Shown here one piece after another: positions 32,320 through 41,642 of a DNA stretch of 64,000 nt. The stretch is from Candidatus Dormiibacterota bacterium (GTDB taxonomy: Bacteria > Acidobacteriota > Polarisedimenticolia > Gp22-AA2), in NCBI GenBank assembly GCA_035635555.1, contig DASQAT010000001.1:109029-173028 (forward strand). The letters are read 5' to 3'. How positions within the stretch are numbered: the first letter of the stretch is position 1; each line of letters begins with the position of its first letter. A program made the position numbers and the translations under genes. Under the pieces are notes generated by a model that was not told the origin of the DNA, searched no databases, and saw only the letters and a program-made list of their open reading frames with translations.

Positions 32320-35013
32320 ATGGCGCTCAACGTCGGCAGAAGGCTCGGTCCATACGAAATCCTCGACCCCATCGGGGCCGGCGGCATGGGCGAGGTCTAC
32401 AAGGCGCGCGACACCCGGCTCGACCGCATCGTCGCCATCAAGGTCCTGCCGGCGCATGTCTCGTCGAATCCCGATCTCAGGGCACGTTTCGAGCGCGAGG
32501 CGCGGGCCCTGTCCGGATTCCAGCACCCGCACATCTGCAGCCTGTACGACGTCGGGCGCCAGGAGGACCCCGGCGGGTCGGTCGACTTCCTCGTCATGGA
32601 ATACCTCGAGGGGGACACGCTGGCGGCGCGCCTCGCGCGCGGCGCGTTGCCGACGCCCGAGATGTTGCGCATCGCCATCGCGGTCGCCGACGCGCTCGAC
32701 AAGGCGCATCGACAGGGCGTCGTGCACCGCGATCTCAAGCCGGGCAACATCATCCTGACCAAGGGCGGCGCGAAGCTGCTCGACTTCGGCCTGGCGAAGG
32801 AGCGGCGTGCCGGCCTGGCCGTCGACTCGATGACCGCGAGGCCGACTCAGGCTCAGCCGCTCACGGCGCAGGGCACGATCGTCGGGACCTTTCAGTACAT
32901 GGCGCCGGAGCAGATCGAGGGGGCCGAGGCCGACGCGCGCGCCGACATCTTCTCCTTCGGCACCGTCCTCTACGAGATGGCGACCGGCCGGTGTCCCTTC
33001 GAGGGAAAGACGCAGGCCAGCGTGATCGCCGCGATCCTCGCCGCCGAGCCGCAACCGATCACCACGCTGCGCCCTACCGCCCCCGCCGCCCTCGATCGCG
33101 TCATCCGTACCTGCCTGGCGAAGGATCCGGACGAGCGCTTCCAGTCCGCACACGACCTGCTGCTGCAGCTGCGCTTCATCGCCGCCGACAGCTCAGCACC
33201 GGCGGCGGCCGCGGTCGCCGGACGGCGCGGACGGCTGTGGGGCAACCCGCGTATCGCCTGGAGCGTGGCCGCGCTGTCCTCGTTCCTGGCGGTTGGGACG
33301 ATCTCGATGCTGATGCGCGCCCCGGGGCCCGCGCCGCAGCCGGTCCTGCGCGCCGTCATCCTGCCGCCCGAGAAGGTGGCCCTCGACGTCACGGGCGATT
33401 TTGCCGGACCGGCGGTCATCTCGCCCGACGGAACGCAGGTCGCCTTCGTGGCCCGCGCTGAGGGGATCAAGTCGATCTGGGTGCGCCCCCTCAACGCGCT
33501 GGCGGCGCATCGCCTCGACGACACCGAGGCTGCCTCGTTTCCGTTCTGGTCCGCCGACAGCCGGCAAATCGGGTTTTTCGCGGAGGGCAAGCTCAAGCGG
33601 GTTCCGGCCGCCGGCGGCCCGACGGCGATCGTGGCGACTGCTCCCAACGCACGCGGCGGCACGTGGAGCAAGGACAACATCATCGTCTTCTCGCCGGACT
33701 ACCAGGGCGGTCTCCTGCGCGTCCCTGCCTCGGGGGGCGCCGCGGTGCCCGTGACAGCCATCGACTCGCACAAACACTCCACGCACCGCTGGCCGTTCTT
33801 CCTGCCCGACGGGAGGCACTTCCTCTATCTCGCCACCAATCATGCCGGCGGCGACCCCGAGGCGAACGGCATCTACTTCGCATCGATCGACGGCGGAGAG
33901 CCGCGATTCCTGATGCCGTGCGTCTCGAACGCCGTGTACGCCAACGGCCAGCTCCTGTTCCACGCCCAGACGGCGCTCATGGCCCAGCCGTTCGACCCCG
34001 GGAGCGGGCGATTCCTCGGCGACCCGGGCGCCCTCGTCGACGGCGTGCAGTTCGATCCCGGCATCTGGCGCATGGTCTCGAGCGTTTCCGAGACCGGGAC
34101 GATGGTGTACATGCGCGGTTCGGCGGTCCTCGGCTCCGAGCTGGCCTGGTTCGATCGCACCGGCAAGGAGGTCGGGTCGCGCCTGCCGCGGGACAGTTAC
34201 CGGGACCCGACCGTCTCCCCCGACGGCAGGAAGCTCGCCGTCGCCCTCGGCGATCCGTTGCGCACCATCTGGATCATCGATCTCGCGCAGGGCACGCGGG
34301 CGCGCCTCACCTTCGACACCGCGGTTCACATCAATCCCGCCTGGTCGCCCGACGGCAGGTACGTCGCCTTCACGTCCGGCGCCACACCCGGCGCCAGCAT
34401 CCACCGGAAGGGCGTGGATGGCACGACACCGGACGAGCTGCTCGTCGAAGAGAAGGACGCCACGTTGCAGGCGCCGGCCTTCTCGCCGGACGGCAAGTAT
34501 CTCGTCTACCTGCGGGCGACCGGGCCTTCGGGAAACGGAATCTACGCCATGCCCCTGGCCGGCGATCGGACACCGCGGGTCGTGGTCCCCTCTCCCTCGG
34601 CGCAGGCGGTGCTCAGTTACCCCCGCGTCTCACCCGACGGGCGCTGGCTTGCCTACGGATCCAGCGAAAGCGGACGCTCCCAGCTCTACGTGACCTCCTT
34701 CCCGAGCGGCTCCGGCAAGTGGCAGGTCTCCATCACCGGCGGCGACATGGGAGCCTGGAGGCGCGACGGCAGAGAGATCTACTTCACGGGCGGCAGCGAG
34801 CTGCAGGCGGCGGACGTCACCGCGGTCGGGGGCCAGTTCAATCCGGGCCCCCCCCGGACCATCGCGCACCTCGGCAACGCCATCGCGAACGGACGCATCT
34901 TCGACGCGATGCCGGATGGCAGTCGATTCATAGCGCCCATCGTGCCCACCGACGCCGCATCGCTCATGCACCTGCTGGTCAACTGGCCCGTCGAGCTCGA
35001 AGCGAAGAAGTGA
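32320..35013 (+). CDS. Ser/Thr protein kinase with extracytoplasmic TolB-like propeller
   Basis: This is an 897-residue receptor-like kinase. The catalytic domain (about 10-285) is complete: the glycine loop [10 protein letters not shown]41 in VAIKVL, D138 in HRDLKPGN, D155 in DFG and MAPEQ. One transmembrane helix lies near 312-330. The C-terminal half is a WD40-like PD40/TolB beta-propeller with repeats such as [11 protein letters not shown] and [11 protein letters not shown]. Kinases of this kind are greatly expanded in Acidobacteriota; the propeller is thought to sense ligands outside the membrane. A TATAAT at 32304-32309 is close to the ATG but lacks a -35. The SGNH gene starts 2 bases after its stop. 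Confidence 0.93.
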   Translation: MALNVGRRLGPYEILDPIGAGGMGEVYKARDTRLDRIVAIKVLPAHVSSNPDLRARFEREARALSGFQHPHICSLYDVGRQEDPGGSVDFLVMEYLEGDTLAARLARGALPTPEMLRIAIAVADALDKAHRQGVVHRDLKPGNIILTKGGAKLLDFGLAKERRAGLAVDSMTARPTQAQPLTAQGTIVGTFQYMAPEQIEGAEADARADIFSFGTVLYEMATGRCPFEGKTQASVIAAILAAEPQPITTLRPTAPAALDRVIRTCLAKDPDERFQSAHDLLLQLRFIAADSSAPAAAAVAGRRGRLWGNPRIAWSVAALSSFLAVGTISMLMRAPGPAPQPVLRAVILPPEKVALDVTGDFAGPAVISPDGTQVAFVARAEGIKSIWVRPLNALAAHRLDDTEAASFPFWSADSRQIGFFAEGKLKRVPAAGGPTAIVATAPNARGGTWSKDNIIVFSPDYQGGLLRVPASGGAAVPVTAIDSHKHSTHRWPFFLPDGRHFLYLATNHAGGDPEANGIYFASIDGGEPRFLMPCVSNAVYANGQLLFHAQTALMAQPFDPGSGRFLGDPGALVDGVQFDPGIWRMVSSVSETGTMVYMRGSAVLGSELAWFDRTGKEVGSRLPRDSYRDPTVSPDGRKLAVALGDPLRTIWIIDLAQGTRARLTFDTAVHINPAWSPDGRYVAFTSGATPGASIHRKGVDGTTPDELLVEEKDATLQAPAFSPDGKYLVYLRATGPSGNGIYAMPLAGDRTPRVVVPSPSAQAVLSYPRVSPDGRWLAYGSSESGRSQLYVTSFPSGSGKWQVSITGGDMGAWRRDGREIYFTGGSELQAADVTAVGGQFNPGPPRTIAHLGNAIANGRIFDAMPDGSRFIAPIVPTDAASLMHLLVNWPVELEAKK

Positions 35014-35015
35014 GG

Positions 35016-36277
35016 ATGGCGGAGGGCACGATGACAGGCCAGCGCCACCCGATTCTCTTTCCTCTGCTCTTCGCGGCCTTGCTGGGCGCCATCACCCTCA
35101 TCCTGGGCGAGGTCGCTCTTCGGACGTTCCTCGAGCGAGCGCTGGGCAGGCCCCCCGCGGACGCCGAACGATCCGCCGAGCACCAGTTCTGGCAACGCGA
35201 CGATTCGCTCGGCTGGTCCAACATTCCCAACGCGTCGGGACGCTTCACCAATGGCGCGTTCGACGGCCAGGTCCACTTCGACGAATTCGGAAACCGCATG
35301 AACGCGCCCCGGGGGACCCGGGTGGCGGGCTACCGGAATATCTTCTTCCTGGGGGACAGCACGACCGCCTCGCTGGAAGTCGACGATGACGAGACCGTGC
35401 CCGCCCTACTCGAACAGGCCCTCCGGCGCCGGGGCCAACGGGTCAACGTCATCAACCTGGGCGTACGTGGATACGGGACGGATCAATCAGCGCGCAAGGC
35501 GCTGATGCTCTCCCGCAGCCTTCCCCCGGATGAAATCGTTTACATGTACGTGGAAAACGACTCCTGGGACAACAACGTGCTGCGGGAGCCCGGCCGCAAA
35601 TACGGCAAAGGGATCTATCTGCGCCGCGAGGGGGAGCCATTGTTCGCTTCGTACCGCGACCCCGTGCCCGAGGACCCGGAAGACTTCCTTGGCATAGTCG
35701 TATTCGATCAGGCCTGCCGTCCCGCCCTGCACACCGGGACCTGGAAAAGAGATCCGCGTCCTCACGAGACTCCGCGCCGGTGGCTGGACGATCATCTCTA
35801 CCTCGCACGCGCTCTCGGCCGGGTGCGCCACGCCCTGGAGGATCCGGATCCGTCGAGCATCGACCCCGATCGGATGATTCGCGAGCAGGGGATCGCCTGG
35901 AGCGACGACTTCTTCCTGGCCTATTCCGACTCCGGGATCGTCGGCCGCCGCTGCGCCTCCTACTTCGACGCCCAGATGCGCTTTCTGCTGGATCGTTTGC
36001 GCCGGATTCCAGGACTCAGGCGCCTCAGCGTGGTGCACTATCCAGACTGGGCGGTGGCGAAGAATCTGAGGGAGGGACTGCCGTCGCCGCGAGTGGACAA
36101 TTTCCGTCTCCTTGTACGCGAAGGGCTGCTGGACGGCTACCTGGATCTCACGGAGCTCTATCTCCGGGAGCGGATCCGCCCGGGGGATGTGCAGTGTCCC
36201 TACGACGAGCACTTCTGCGAGCGGGGACCCAATGGCTCGCCACGCACATCCTGCACTGGCTCGAGCCGGCGCAATGA
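35016..36277 (+). pseudogene. SGNH/GDSL hydrolase, frameshifted near the C-terminus
   Basis: The start ATGGCGGAGGGC lies 2 bases after the kinase stop. After a membrane anchor (about 10-30), the SGNH blocks follow: the nucleophile in FFLGDSTTAS, Gly in INLGVRGYG, and Asn-Asp in VENDSWD. The last block (Asp/His) reads CPYDEHFCERG and the frame then runs into unrelated sequence, ending at 36317. In the +1-shifted frame the sequence continues TQWLATHILHWLEPAQ and stops at 36277, which is the expected family end. Adding one G to the GGGG run near 36225-36228 restores a full protein of about 420 residues. This is either a recent frameshift or a base missing from the assembly. Block V Asp and His precede the shift, so partial activity is possible. 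Confidence 0.8.
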
Positions 36278-36380
36278 AGCGTGGGGTGCAGACCCTCTTG
36301 CACATGGTCGCGGCTGATGGTAGATAAGAATCTGCTTTTGCTCACCCCATTGCTGGTATGGGAACCGGATGCCCGAGTTA

Positions 36381-36396
36381 CCGGCGGTGCCGCCGG
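36381..36396. repeat. Hairpin upstream of the Cys-rich peptide gene
   Basis: CCGGCGG and CCGCCGG form a perfect 7-base stem around TG. It lies between the SGNH gene and the small exported peptide gene, and no T-tract follows. A near-identical sequence in opposite orientation lies downstream of the peptide gene at 36748-36767. Confidence 0.5.
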
Positions 36397-36461
36397 CCAC
36401 GCGGGATGGGCCCGGCCCCCTGTCCCCGGAAGCCTCGATGGGCCGCGAAAGGAGAACGCAA

Positions 36462-36728
36462 ATGTATAGGCCGATTCGCAACGTCGTGCGCTTCGTGCTG
36501 TTCATCGGTGTGCTCGCGTTACTCTCGGTAGCGCTGTCCACGTCCCTGCCGAGCAACACGCCCTACGTATCCGCCCTCTCGACGGCGAGCCTTGGCTCGG
36601 ACGCGCTCGCCGCCCCGAAATGCAACCACAACTTCTGCAGTCACGGCACCTTCTGCGTCCGGGATGTGTCGAGAAATATGAACTGCACGCAGACGGGCAC
36701 CATGAGCTGTACCGCAGTCTCCTGCTAG
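36462..36728 (+). CDS. Small exported Cys-rich peptide
   Basis: This 88-residue protein is preceded by a strong AAAGGAG site. The N-terminus is basic (MYRPIRNVVR) and leads into a hydrophobic export segment (FVLFIGVLALLSVALS). After a Ser/Thr/Ala-rich linker, the last 36 residues carry six cysteines (spacing C4C5C9C7C4C) and few charged groups, starting KCNHNFCSHGTFC. This suggests a secreted, disulfide-rich mini-protein; a modified peptide precursor is a less likely alternative because no modification enzymes are adjacent. I do not recognise the family. It lies on the same strand, downstream of the kinase and SGNH genes, and is bracketed by related hairpins. Confidence 0.7.
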   Translation: MYRPIRNVVRFVLFIGVLALLSVALSTSLPSNTPYVSALSTASLGSDALAAPKCNHNFCSHGTFCVRDVSRNMNCTQTGTMSCTAVSC

Positions 36729-36747
36729 CGTAAGCGTCGGGAAGGGG

Positions 36748-36767
36748 GGCCGGTGGCACCGCCGGCC
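36748..36767. repeat. Hairpin downstream of the Cys-rich peptide gene
   Basis: GGCCGGTGG and CCGCCGGCC pair as a 9-base stem with one wobble, about 20 bases after the peptide stop. Its reverse complement closely matches the hairpin region at 36379-36398. It may act as a transcription terminator without a T-tract. Confidence 0.5.
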
Positions 36768-37004
36768 TCATTCGAGCCATGGATTCAAAAGCATCACTTG
36801 ACTCCCGGACTGCAATTCCGCTCCTCGGAGAGATCTGTCCGGCTTCCTTTCATCCGGAATGCACACACAACGGTTACGGTTCTTGGCGGTGCGCAGGGAG
36901 ATCGCGGTTTGCTCGCGCCGATCATGCGCTGCAGAAAATCCATGGCTCGAAGTGCTTTGTCGCGTTGTTCAGAGTATCTGGCCGTGTACGGGGATGACGA
37001 TTTC

Positions 37005-37022
37005 GGGGATCGTCCGATCCCC
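37005..37022. repeat. Inverted repeat past the end of Kelch gene 2
   Basis: GGGGATCG and CGATCCCC form an 8-base perfect inverted repeat around TC, about 80 bases beyond the stop of the Kelch gene on the minus strand. An A-run follows on the plus strand, on the wrong side for an intrinsic terminator of the Kelch transcript, so its role is uncertain. Confidence 0.4.
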
Positions 37023-37102
37023 AAAAAACCGGGCAGTCCCCGTCGGTGCAGACGAGAGTCTCGGGAGGAGGGGAGCCCAGTCGCGCCGTTGGTCAGTCCG
37101 CA

Positions 37103-40100
37103 TTATTTCCGGGGATGTTCCATCGAAGCGACGGCTGATCTGATCGGTTCCCCGGGACAGCGAATGTCGCAGGAGGAAGGCTCTGCCGGCCACGGGCTCG
37201 ATTCCGTCCCCCAGCCGCTCGCGTTCTGCCCTTCACGATACTGCACGAGGTAGAAGAACGCTTTCCCCGTAATTGGGGTCGCTCCGATCGGGCCTTCGGA
37301 GTAACTGGCCTCGGTCCGCCCCACTGCCAAAACGTGCACGGGTCCAAGCCTAATCTCTCCATTCGACACACTGATTTGACTCACGTCACCCTGGATCACG
37401 TCGTACATCTCGGCACCGCTGACCGCGTTCCAGTACAGGTGCGCCATGCCCGGAGTACCGTCGCCCTCCAGGCTCAGCATCACAGGCTCGGGGCCGGTCC
37501 CCTCGTCATGCGGCACAGTCACGATCCCCAGAGCTGATGCCGTATTCCCCGACGCATCACGCGCTGCGTAGGTCAGCGTGTACACCCGCCCTGGTCCATC
37601 CCCCGAACGCTCCGCTCGCAGCAGCACGGAGGCGTCTGGTGTGCCGATGGAGGCGTCTTGGATATCCCCCGTCGTGTTCCCGTCCCCGATCCCTGACGCG
37701 TCGTCGGGCTCGCTGCTGGTTGCAGAGAACAAAGTGACACCCGCCAGTGGATCACAGGCATCCCTCACCTGCCACAACGCCTGCACTGGTACGATGCGGT
37801 GGTTGGGTGGCCAAAGCAGTGTAGAACTCAAGGCCAATGTTAGTTGCGGCGGTATCGTGTCGACGATCTCTACCCTCTGCTGGCAACTCGAATGGTTGCC
37901 GCTCGAGTCCGTGGCTTGCCAGATGACCACTCTCGCGCCGAGTGGAAGCGTGGCAGGAGCATCGCTCACGACTTGCGGCTTGGTGTCGCAAGCATCGGTG
38001 ACAAGCGGGGACCCAATGCCCCCCGAGGTCGCTGGACATTCCAGGGCGATGCCCGGGGGACAAGCGATTATCGGAGCAGTCGTATCGCGGAGAACGGTTT
38101 CACCGTCGCATTGGGTTCCTGTCCCGTCGGAGCGGCACTGCCGCTTGCCGATCACCTGATGACACTCGTCGAGGTCAGCGCTGCACGCTGCCCCCACGTC
38201 AAAGCCTTCGTCGATTAGGCCATCGCAGTTGTTGTCGGTTCCATCGCATGATTCCGCAGCACCAGGATGGACAGCTGGATTGTTGTCATCGCAGTCCCCC
38301 TGACACACACTGAACCCGTCTCCGTCACCATCCAAGGAGACAGCGTACCGGCCTCCCGTATTGGTAGGCGGCCCGCCGATATTGCCACCCCACACTACCA
38401 TGTAGCTTCCCGTCCAGATCGCAGTGGCCCCAGGTCCATCCAAGGGAGCATTCGTCCGGGAGATGAGAGCCCAGGTGTCCGCGACCGGATCGTACCGGCC
38501 ACCGGCGTCATACGGGCCGTAGCCTATGCTGCCTCCCCATACGACCATGAGCCTGCCTGTCCAGATTGCCGTGTGACCCTGCCGAGCCGCGGAAGCGCCA
38601 AGGGTCGACGTGGAGGACCAAGCGTCGGTTGCGGGGTCGTAGCGGCCTCCAGTGTTCAGTGCGCCAAGCGACATGTTGTAGCCACCCCAGACGACCATGG
38701 CGTTCCTCGTCCAAATGGCGGTATGCCCCACCCGAGGCGTGGGGGCGCCGCTCGTCGAAGTGGGGGTCCAGGTGTCAGTCGTGGGGTCATACCGGCCACC
38801 ACTTCTCAGATGTGAAGACCCGTCCCGACCACCCCAAACCACCATGACGCTTCCGGTCCAGACGGCTGTATGGCCCGCACGAGCGGCGGGGACACCGTTC
38901 ATGGTGGTAGGAGCCCAGGAATCCGTCCCCGGGTCATATCGACCGCCAGTGCTAAACACGGAGAAATTGTTCGCTCCACCCCACACGATCATCTCTTTCC
39001 CAGCCCATACGACCGTATGACCTGAACGGGGCAAGGGGGCGTTTATCTGGGACGTAGCATTCCAGGCGTCCGTTGAAGGGTTGTATCGACCGCCGGAGCT
39101 CAGAATGCCGCCGGGACTTCCTAGCCCTCCCCACACGATCATTTCGTTTCCCGTCCAAACGGCCGTGTGGAAATAGCGTGCAGAAGGCGCCTCGGTGGTC
39201 GCAGTTGGGGTCCAGGTGTCGGTGGCGGGATCGTAACGGCCGCCGGTATTCATGCCACCGCCAAATCGGTCTTCACCTCCCCACACGATCATTTCGTTTC
39301 CCGTCCAAACACTCGTGTGGTTCCAACGTCCCGTCGGGGCCCCGGTCCCCGACGTTGGAGTCCAGCTGTCGGTGGCGGGCTCGTACCTCCCGCCGGTGTT
39401 GAGCGAACCAGACGCCGATCCGCCCCACACGACCATCACACTTCCCGTCCAAACCGCGGAGTGCTTCCAGCGAGGCGCGGGAGCGTTTATCGTCGACGTA
39501 GCACTCCAGACGTCGGTCGCCGGGTCATAGCGGCCACCGGTATCGAGCAACTCACTCGCCGTGGCGGACAACCCACCCCACACGACCATCTCGTTCCCAG
39601 TCCAGACGAGTGTCTGACCGAAGCGTGGTGACGGTGCGTTGATCGACGACAGGGGTGTCCACGTATCAGTCGACGGATCGTAGCGACCGGCGGCATTCAT
39701 GGTCGTCTGGGTGACGCCGCCCCAAACAATCACGACTCTGCCAGTCCAGACGACAGGGTTTCCCACACGTGGCGCTGGCGTTTCGATCGTCGACATGGGA
39801 GTCCAAATGTCTGCGGCAGGATCGTATCGACCGCCAGTGTTGAGAGATGAGCGGCCGTCATAGCCGCCCCACACGACCATGACGCTGCCAGTCCAGACGG
39901 CACCCGCCTGTTCGCGAGGCGAAATTGCGTTGACCGTCGAAGTGGCCATCCAGGTATCGGTCGTCGGGTCATATTGTCCACCCGTATTCAGCCACGGTGA
40001 AGCAGGCGATAAATCCGTAAGCCCGCCCCACACCACCATCCGCGTGCCGGTCCACACAGCAGAATGTTTGGTCCGAGACAATGGGGCATTGTTCGTAGAG

Positions 40101-41299
40101 GTCGGGGACCAAGTGTCCGTGGTCGGATCGTACCGTCCACCGGTATTGAGAAAGCGGCCTCCCTGGCCACCCCACACGACCATGAGGCTTCCTGTCCAGA
40201 CAGCAGTGTGGTTGGAGCGATCCGATGGCGCGTTGGTCGTCGAGATGTCTGTCCAGGTATCCGTGGCGGGATCGTAGCGGTTGCCGATGCTCGATTGCGA
40301 GTGTCCGCCCCACACGAGCATGAGACTTCCAGTCCATACTGCGGTCTGGCTGTCGCGCGGAATAATACCGAGCGACTGATTGTCCCACGTGTCGTCCGCT
40401 GGGCACGTCATGCTGGGGACAGGGAGCGAAAGGTCATCCTCGGCAACAGTGACTTGCTCGAGAGGCGGCTCATCCAGCGACGCCTCGACAGAATGCCACC
40501 ACACGCCCCACTCCAACTTTGCCAGAGAGTACGTAACAACATCCATCTCACTTTCGCTCTTGGACAAGATGACACGGACGCTGAGGCTATCTCTGTCTTC
40601 TTCGATTGGCCCAATCTCGCCGATCTGTTCCGGCAACCGCGCACGAAGTCGATCGAATTCCTCAGGCTCGACCAAGCCCTCGGGCAATTCGCGTTCTTGA
40701 TGATGAGCTGCTTCTATTGACGCTTCGGGCTCTCTTCGCCGCTCAAAACCGCCGCGCAGAAGACGCGTCACCCTTCTGGATGGGTGGCTCGACCACGGAT
40801 TGATTGTGCCTTTCACGAGCTGCTCACGGAGCGCTTCAATCGCCTGGCGCTGCTCGTCGTGAATATTCCTGTCGTACGCGAAAAAGCTTCTGGTCAAGCG
40901 GTCGATGAGCCTCGGACCAGTCAAGCATTCTTGGATGAGGAAAGGATCGCTCCCAAGTGCTGCATACAGTTCACGGAGTCTTTCGGGCATCCGGGTTTGC
41001 CGGGCGATGCGCTCCGTCTCCCTTCGGAGCATTTCGGCCGTCACCGGCGTATGCCAGAACCTCTCAAGCGCCACCCTTTTCTTGAGGTAGGTTCTCACTT
41101 TTTGTTCGAGAATTGAAACGGGGACGGCCTTTTCGAACGGCTTCGTCGCGCCAATCTGGTGGGAGTAGTAGACACGTTCAATGGCTTCTTGCGCCTTGAC
41201 CCGATCCTCGAAGGTCAGATCGCGCGCAACTGCTTTGACCGAGGGAGCAAGTGCGACAACCAGCGAGAGCAATGCAGGTGGAGCGAAACGACGGCGCAT
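37103..41299 (-). CDS. Large exported Kelch/MopE/HYR protein (14 repeats)
   Basis: This protein of about 1398 residues has a signal peptide (about 1-24). A helical N-terminal region (about 25-330) is rich in Arg and Glu and faintly resembles SurA-type chaperone segments. Fourteen Kelch-like units follow, with the core HTAVWTGSxMVVWGG and a following GGRYDPxTDTW. A MopE-type motif with many Asp (DGTDNNCDGLIDEG), a HYR-like domain (APIIACPPGIALECP) and a C-terminal Fn3-like module related to those of the two other exported proteins complete it. Fourteen units fit two seven-bladed propellers. The start has GGAGAGG upstream. It is probably a surface or secreted binding protein; its ligands are unknown. 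Confidence 0.8.
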   Translation of the reverse strand: MRRRFAPPALLSLVVALAPSVKAVARDLTFEDRVKAQEAIERVYYSHQIGATKPFEKAVPVSILEQKVRTYLKKRVALERFWHTPVTAEMLRRETERIARQTRMPERLRELYAALGSDPFLIQECLTGPRLIDRLTRSFFAYDRNIHDEQRQAIEALREQLVKGTINPWSSHPSRRVTRLLRGGFERRREPEASIEAAHHQERELPEGLVEPEEFDRLRARLPEQIGEIGPIEEDRDSLSVRVILSKSESEMDVVTYSLAKLEWGVWWHSVEASLDEPPLEQVTVAEDDLSLPVPSMTCPADDTWDNQSLGIIPRDSQTAVWTGSLMLVWGGHSQSSIGNRYDPATDTWTDISTTNAPSDRSNHTAVWTGSLMVVWGGQGGRFLNTGGRYDPTTDTWSPTSTNNAPLSRTKHSAVWTGTRMVVWGGLTDLSPASPWLNTGGQYDPTTDTWMATSTVNAISPREQAGAVWTGSVMVVWGGYDGRSSLNTGGRYDPAADIWTPMSTIETPAPRVGNPVVWTGRVVIVWGGVTQTTMNAAGRYDPSTDTWTPLSSINAPSPRFGQTLVWTGNEMVVWGGLSATASELLDTGGRYDPATDVWSATSTINAPAPRWKHSAVWTGSVMVVWGGSASGSLNTGGRYEPATDSWTPTSGTGAPTGRWNHTSVWTGNEMIVWGGEDRFGGGMNTGGRYDPATDTWTPTATTEAPSARYFHTAVWTGNEMIVWGGLGSPGGILSSGGRYNPSTDAWNATSQINAPLPRSGHTVVWAGKEMIVWGGANNFSVFSTGGRYDPGTDSWAPTTMNGVPAARAGHTAVWTGSVMVVWGGRDGSSHLRSGGRYDPTTDTWTPTSTSGAPTPRVGHTAIWTRNAMVVWGGYNMSLGALNTGGRYDPATDAWSSTSTLGASAARQGHTAIWTGRLMVVWGGSIGYGPYDAGGRYDPVADTWALISRTNAPLDGPGATAIWTGSYMVVWGGNIGGPPTNTGGRYAVSLDGDGDGFSVCQGDCDDNNPAVHPGAAESCDGTDNNCDGLIDEGFDVGAACSADLDECHQVIGKRQCRSDGTGTQCDGETVLRDTTAPIIACPPGIALECPATSGGIGSPLVTDACDTKPQVVSDAPATLPLGARVVIWQATDSSGNHSSCQQRVEIVDTIPPQLTLALSSTLLWPPNHRIVPVQALWQVRDACDPLAGVTLFSATSSEPDDASGIGDGNTTGDIQDASIGTPDASVLLRAERSGDGPGRVYTLTYAARDASGNTASALGIVTVPHDEGTGPEPVMLSLEGDGTPGMAHLYWNAVSGAEMYDVIQGDVSQISVSNGEIRLGPVHVLAVGRTEASYSEGPIGATPITGKAFFYLVQYREGQNASGWGTESSPWPAEPSSCDIRCPGEPIRSAVASMEHPRK

Positions 41300-41642
41300 G
41301 GCTGCCCTCTCCTTCAGACTCAGGTCGAGGCCGACTTCGACGGCTCTCGGCGCTGGTGGAATGGGGCAAGAGATGCAAATTGTGTACGCCAGACGGGGCC
41401 TTCTGTCAAGTAGTTCCGATGCCACCTCCGGTGCCCGCCACGCCTCTCCTGCGTCAGTCCTTGTCGGAAGAGGCCCCCGCCGTCGACTGCGCCGGCTTCG
41501 CGTTGTCCTCATCGGCCCGAGCAACGGTGGGGGCGACCGTCTCTCGCACCACGATCCCTCTCTACACCTGCGGCACATACAGGACAGCAGACTGGTGGAG
41601 ACGGCTAGACGGCCACGCGGCGGAGCTCTCTGTCTGCGGGCG
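41300..41642. other. Intergenic region with Kelch gene 2 promoter
   Basis: These 343 bases separate the Kelch gene start from the end of the triple-OmpA gene, both on the minus strand. No gene is seen. The part next to the Kelch gene holds a good promoter (listed separately), and the rest shows no clear terminator for the triple-OmpA gene, although that transcript's end is expected here. Confidence 0.55.
41381..41409 (-). promoter_or_regulatory. Putative sigma70-type promoter of Kelch gene 2
   Basis: On the minus strand a perfect TTGACA (41409-41404) is followed after 17 bases by TACACA (41386-41381), a weak -10. Transcription would start near 41374, about 75 bases before the ATG. Confidence 0.5.

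Larger units (their letters stand above)
36729..37102. other. Convergent intergenic region
   Basis: These 374 bases between the Cys-rich peptide gene and the large Kelch gene hold no credible gene on either strand. They contain two inverted repeats (listed separately) and are somewhat less GC-rich than the surroundings. Both flanking genes end here. Confidence 0.6.

Noticed and set aside
36753..37253. Open frame of 166 codons after the Cys-rich peptide gene
   Set aside because: No RBS, no recognisable pattern, and it runs into the 3' end of the convergent Kelch gene.
38300..40400. Regularly spaced DNA repeats that could suggest a CRISPR or satellite array
   Set aside because: The period is about 150-165 bases and in-frame, fully explained by the 14 Kelch-like protein repeats.
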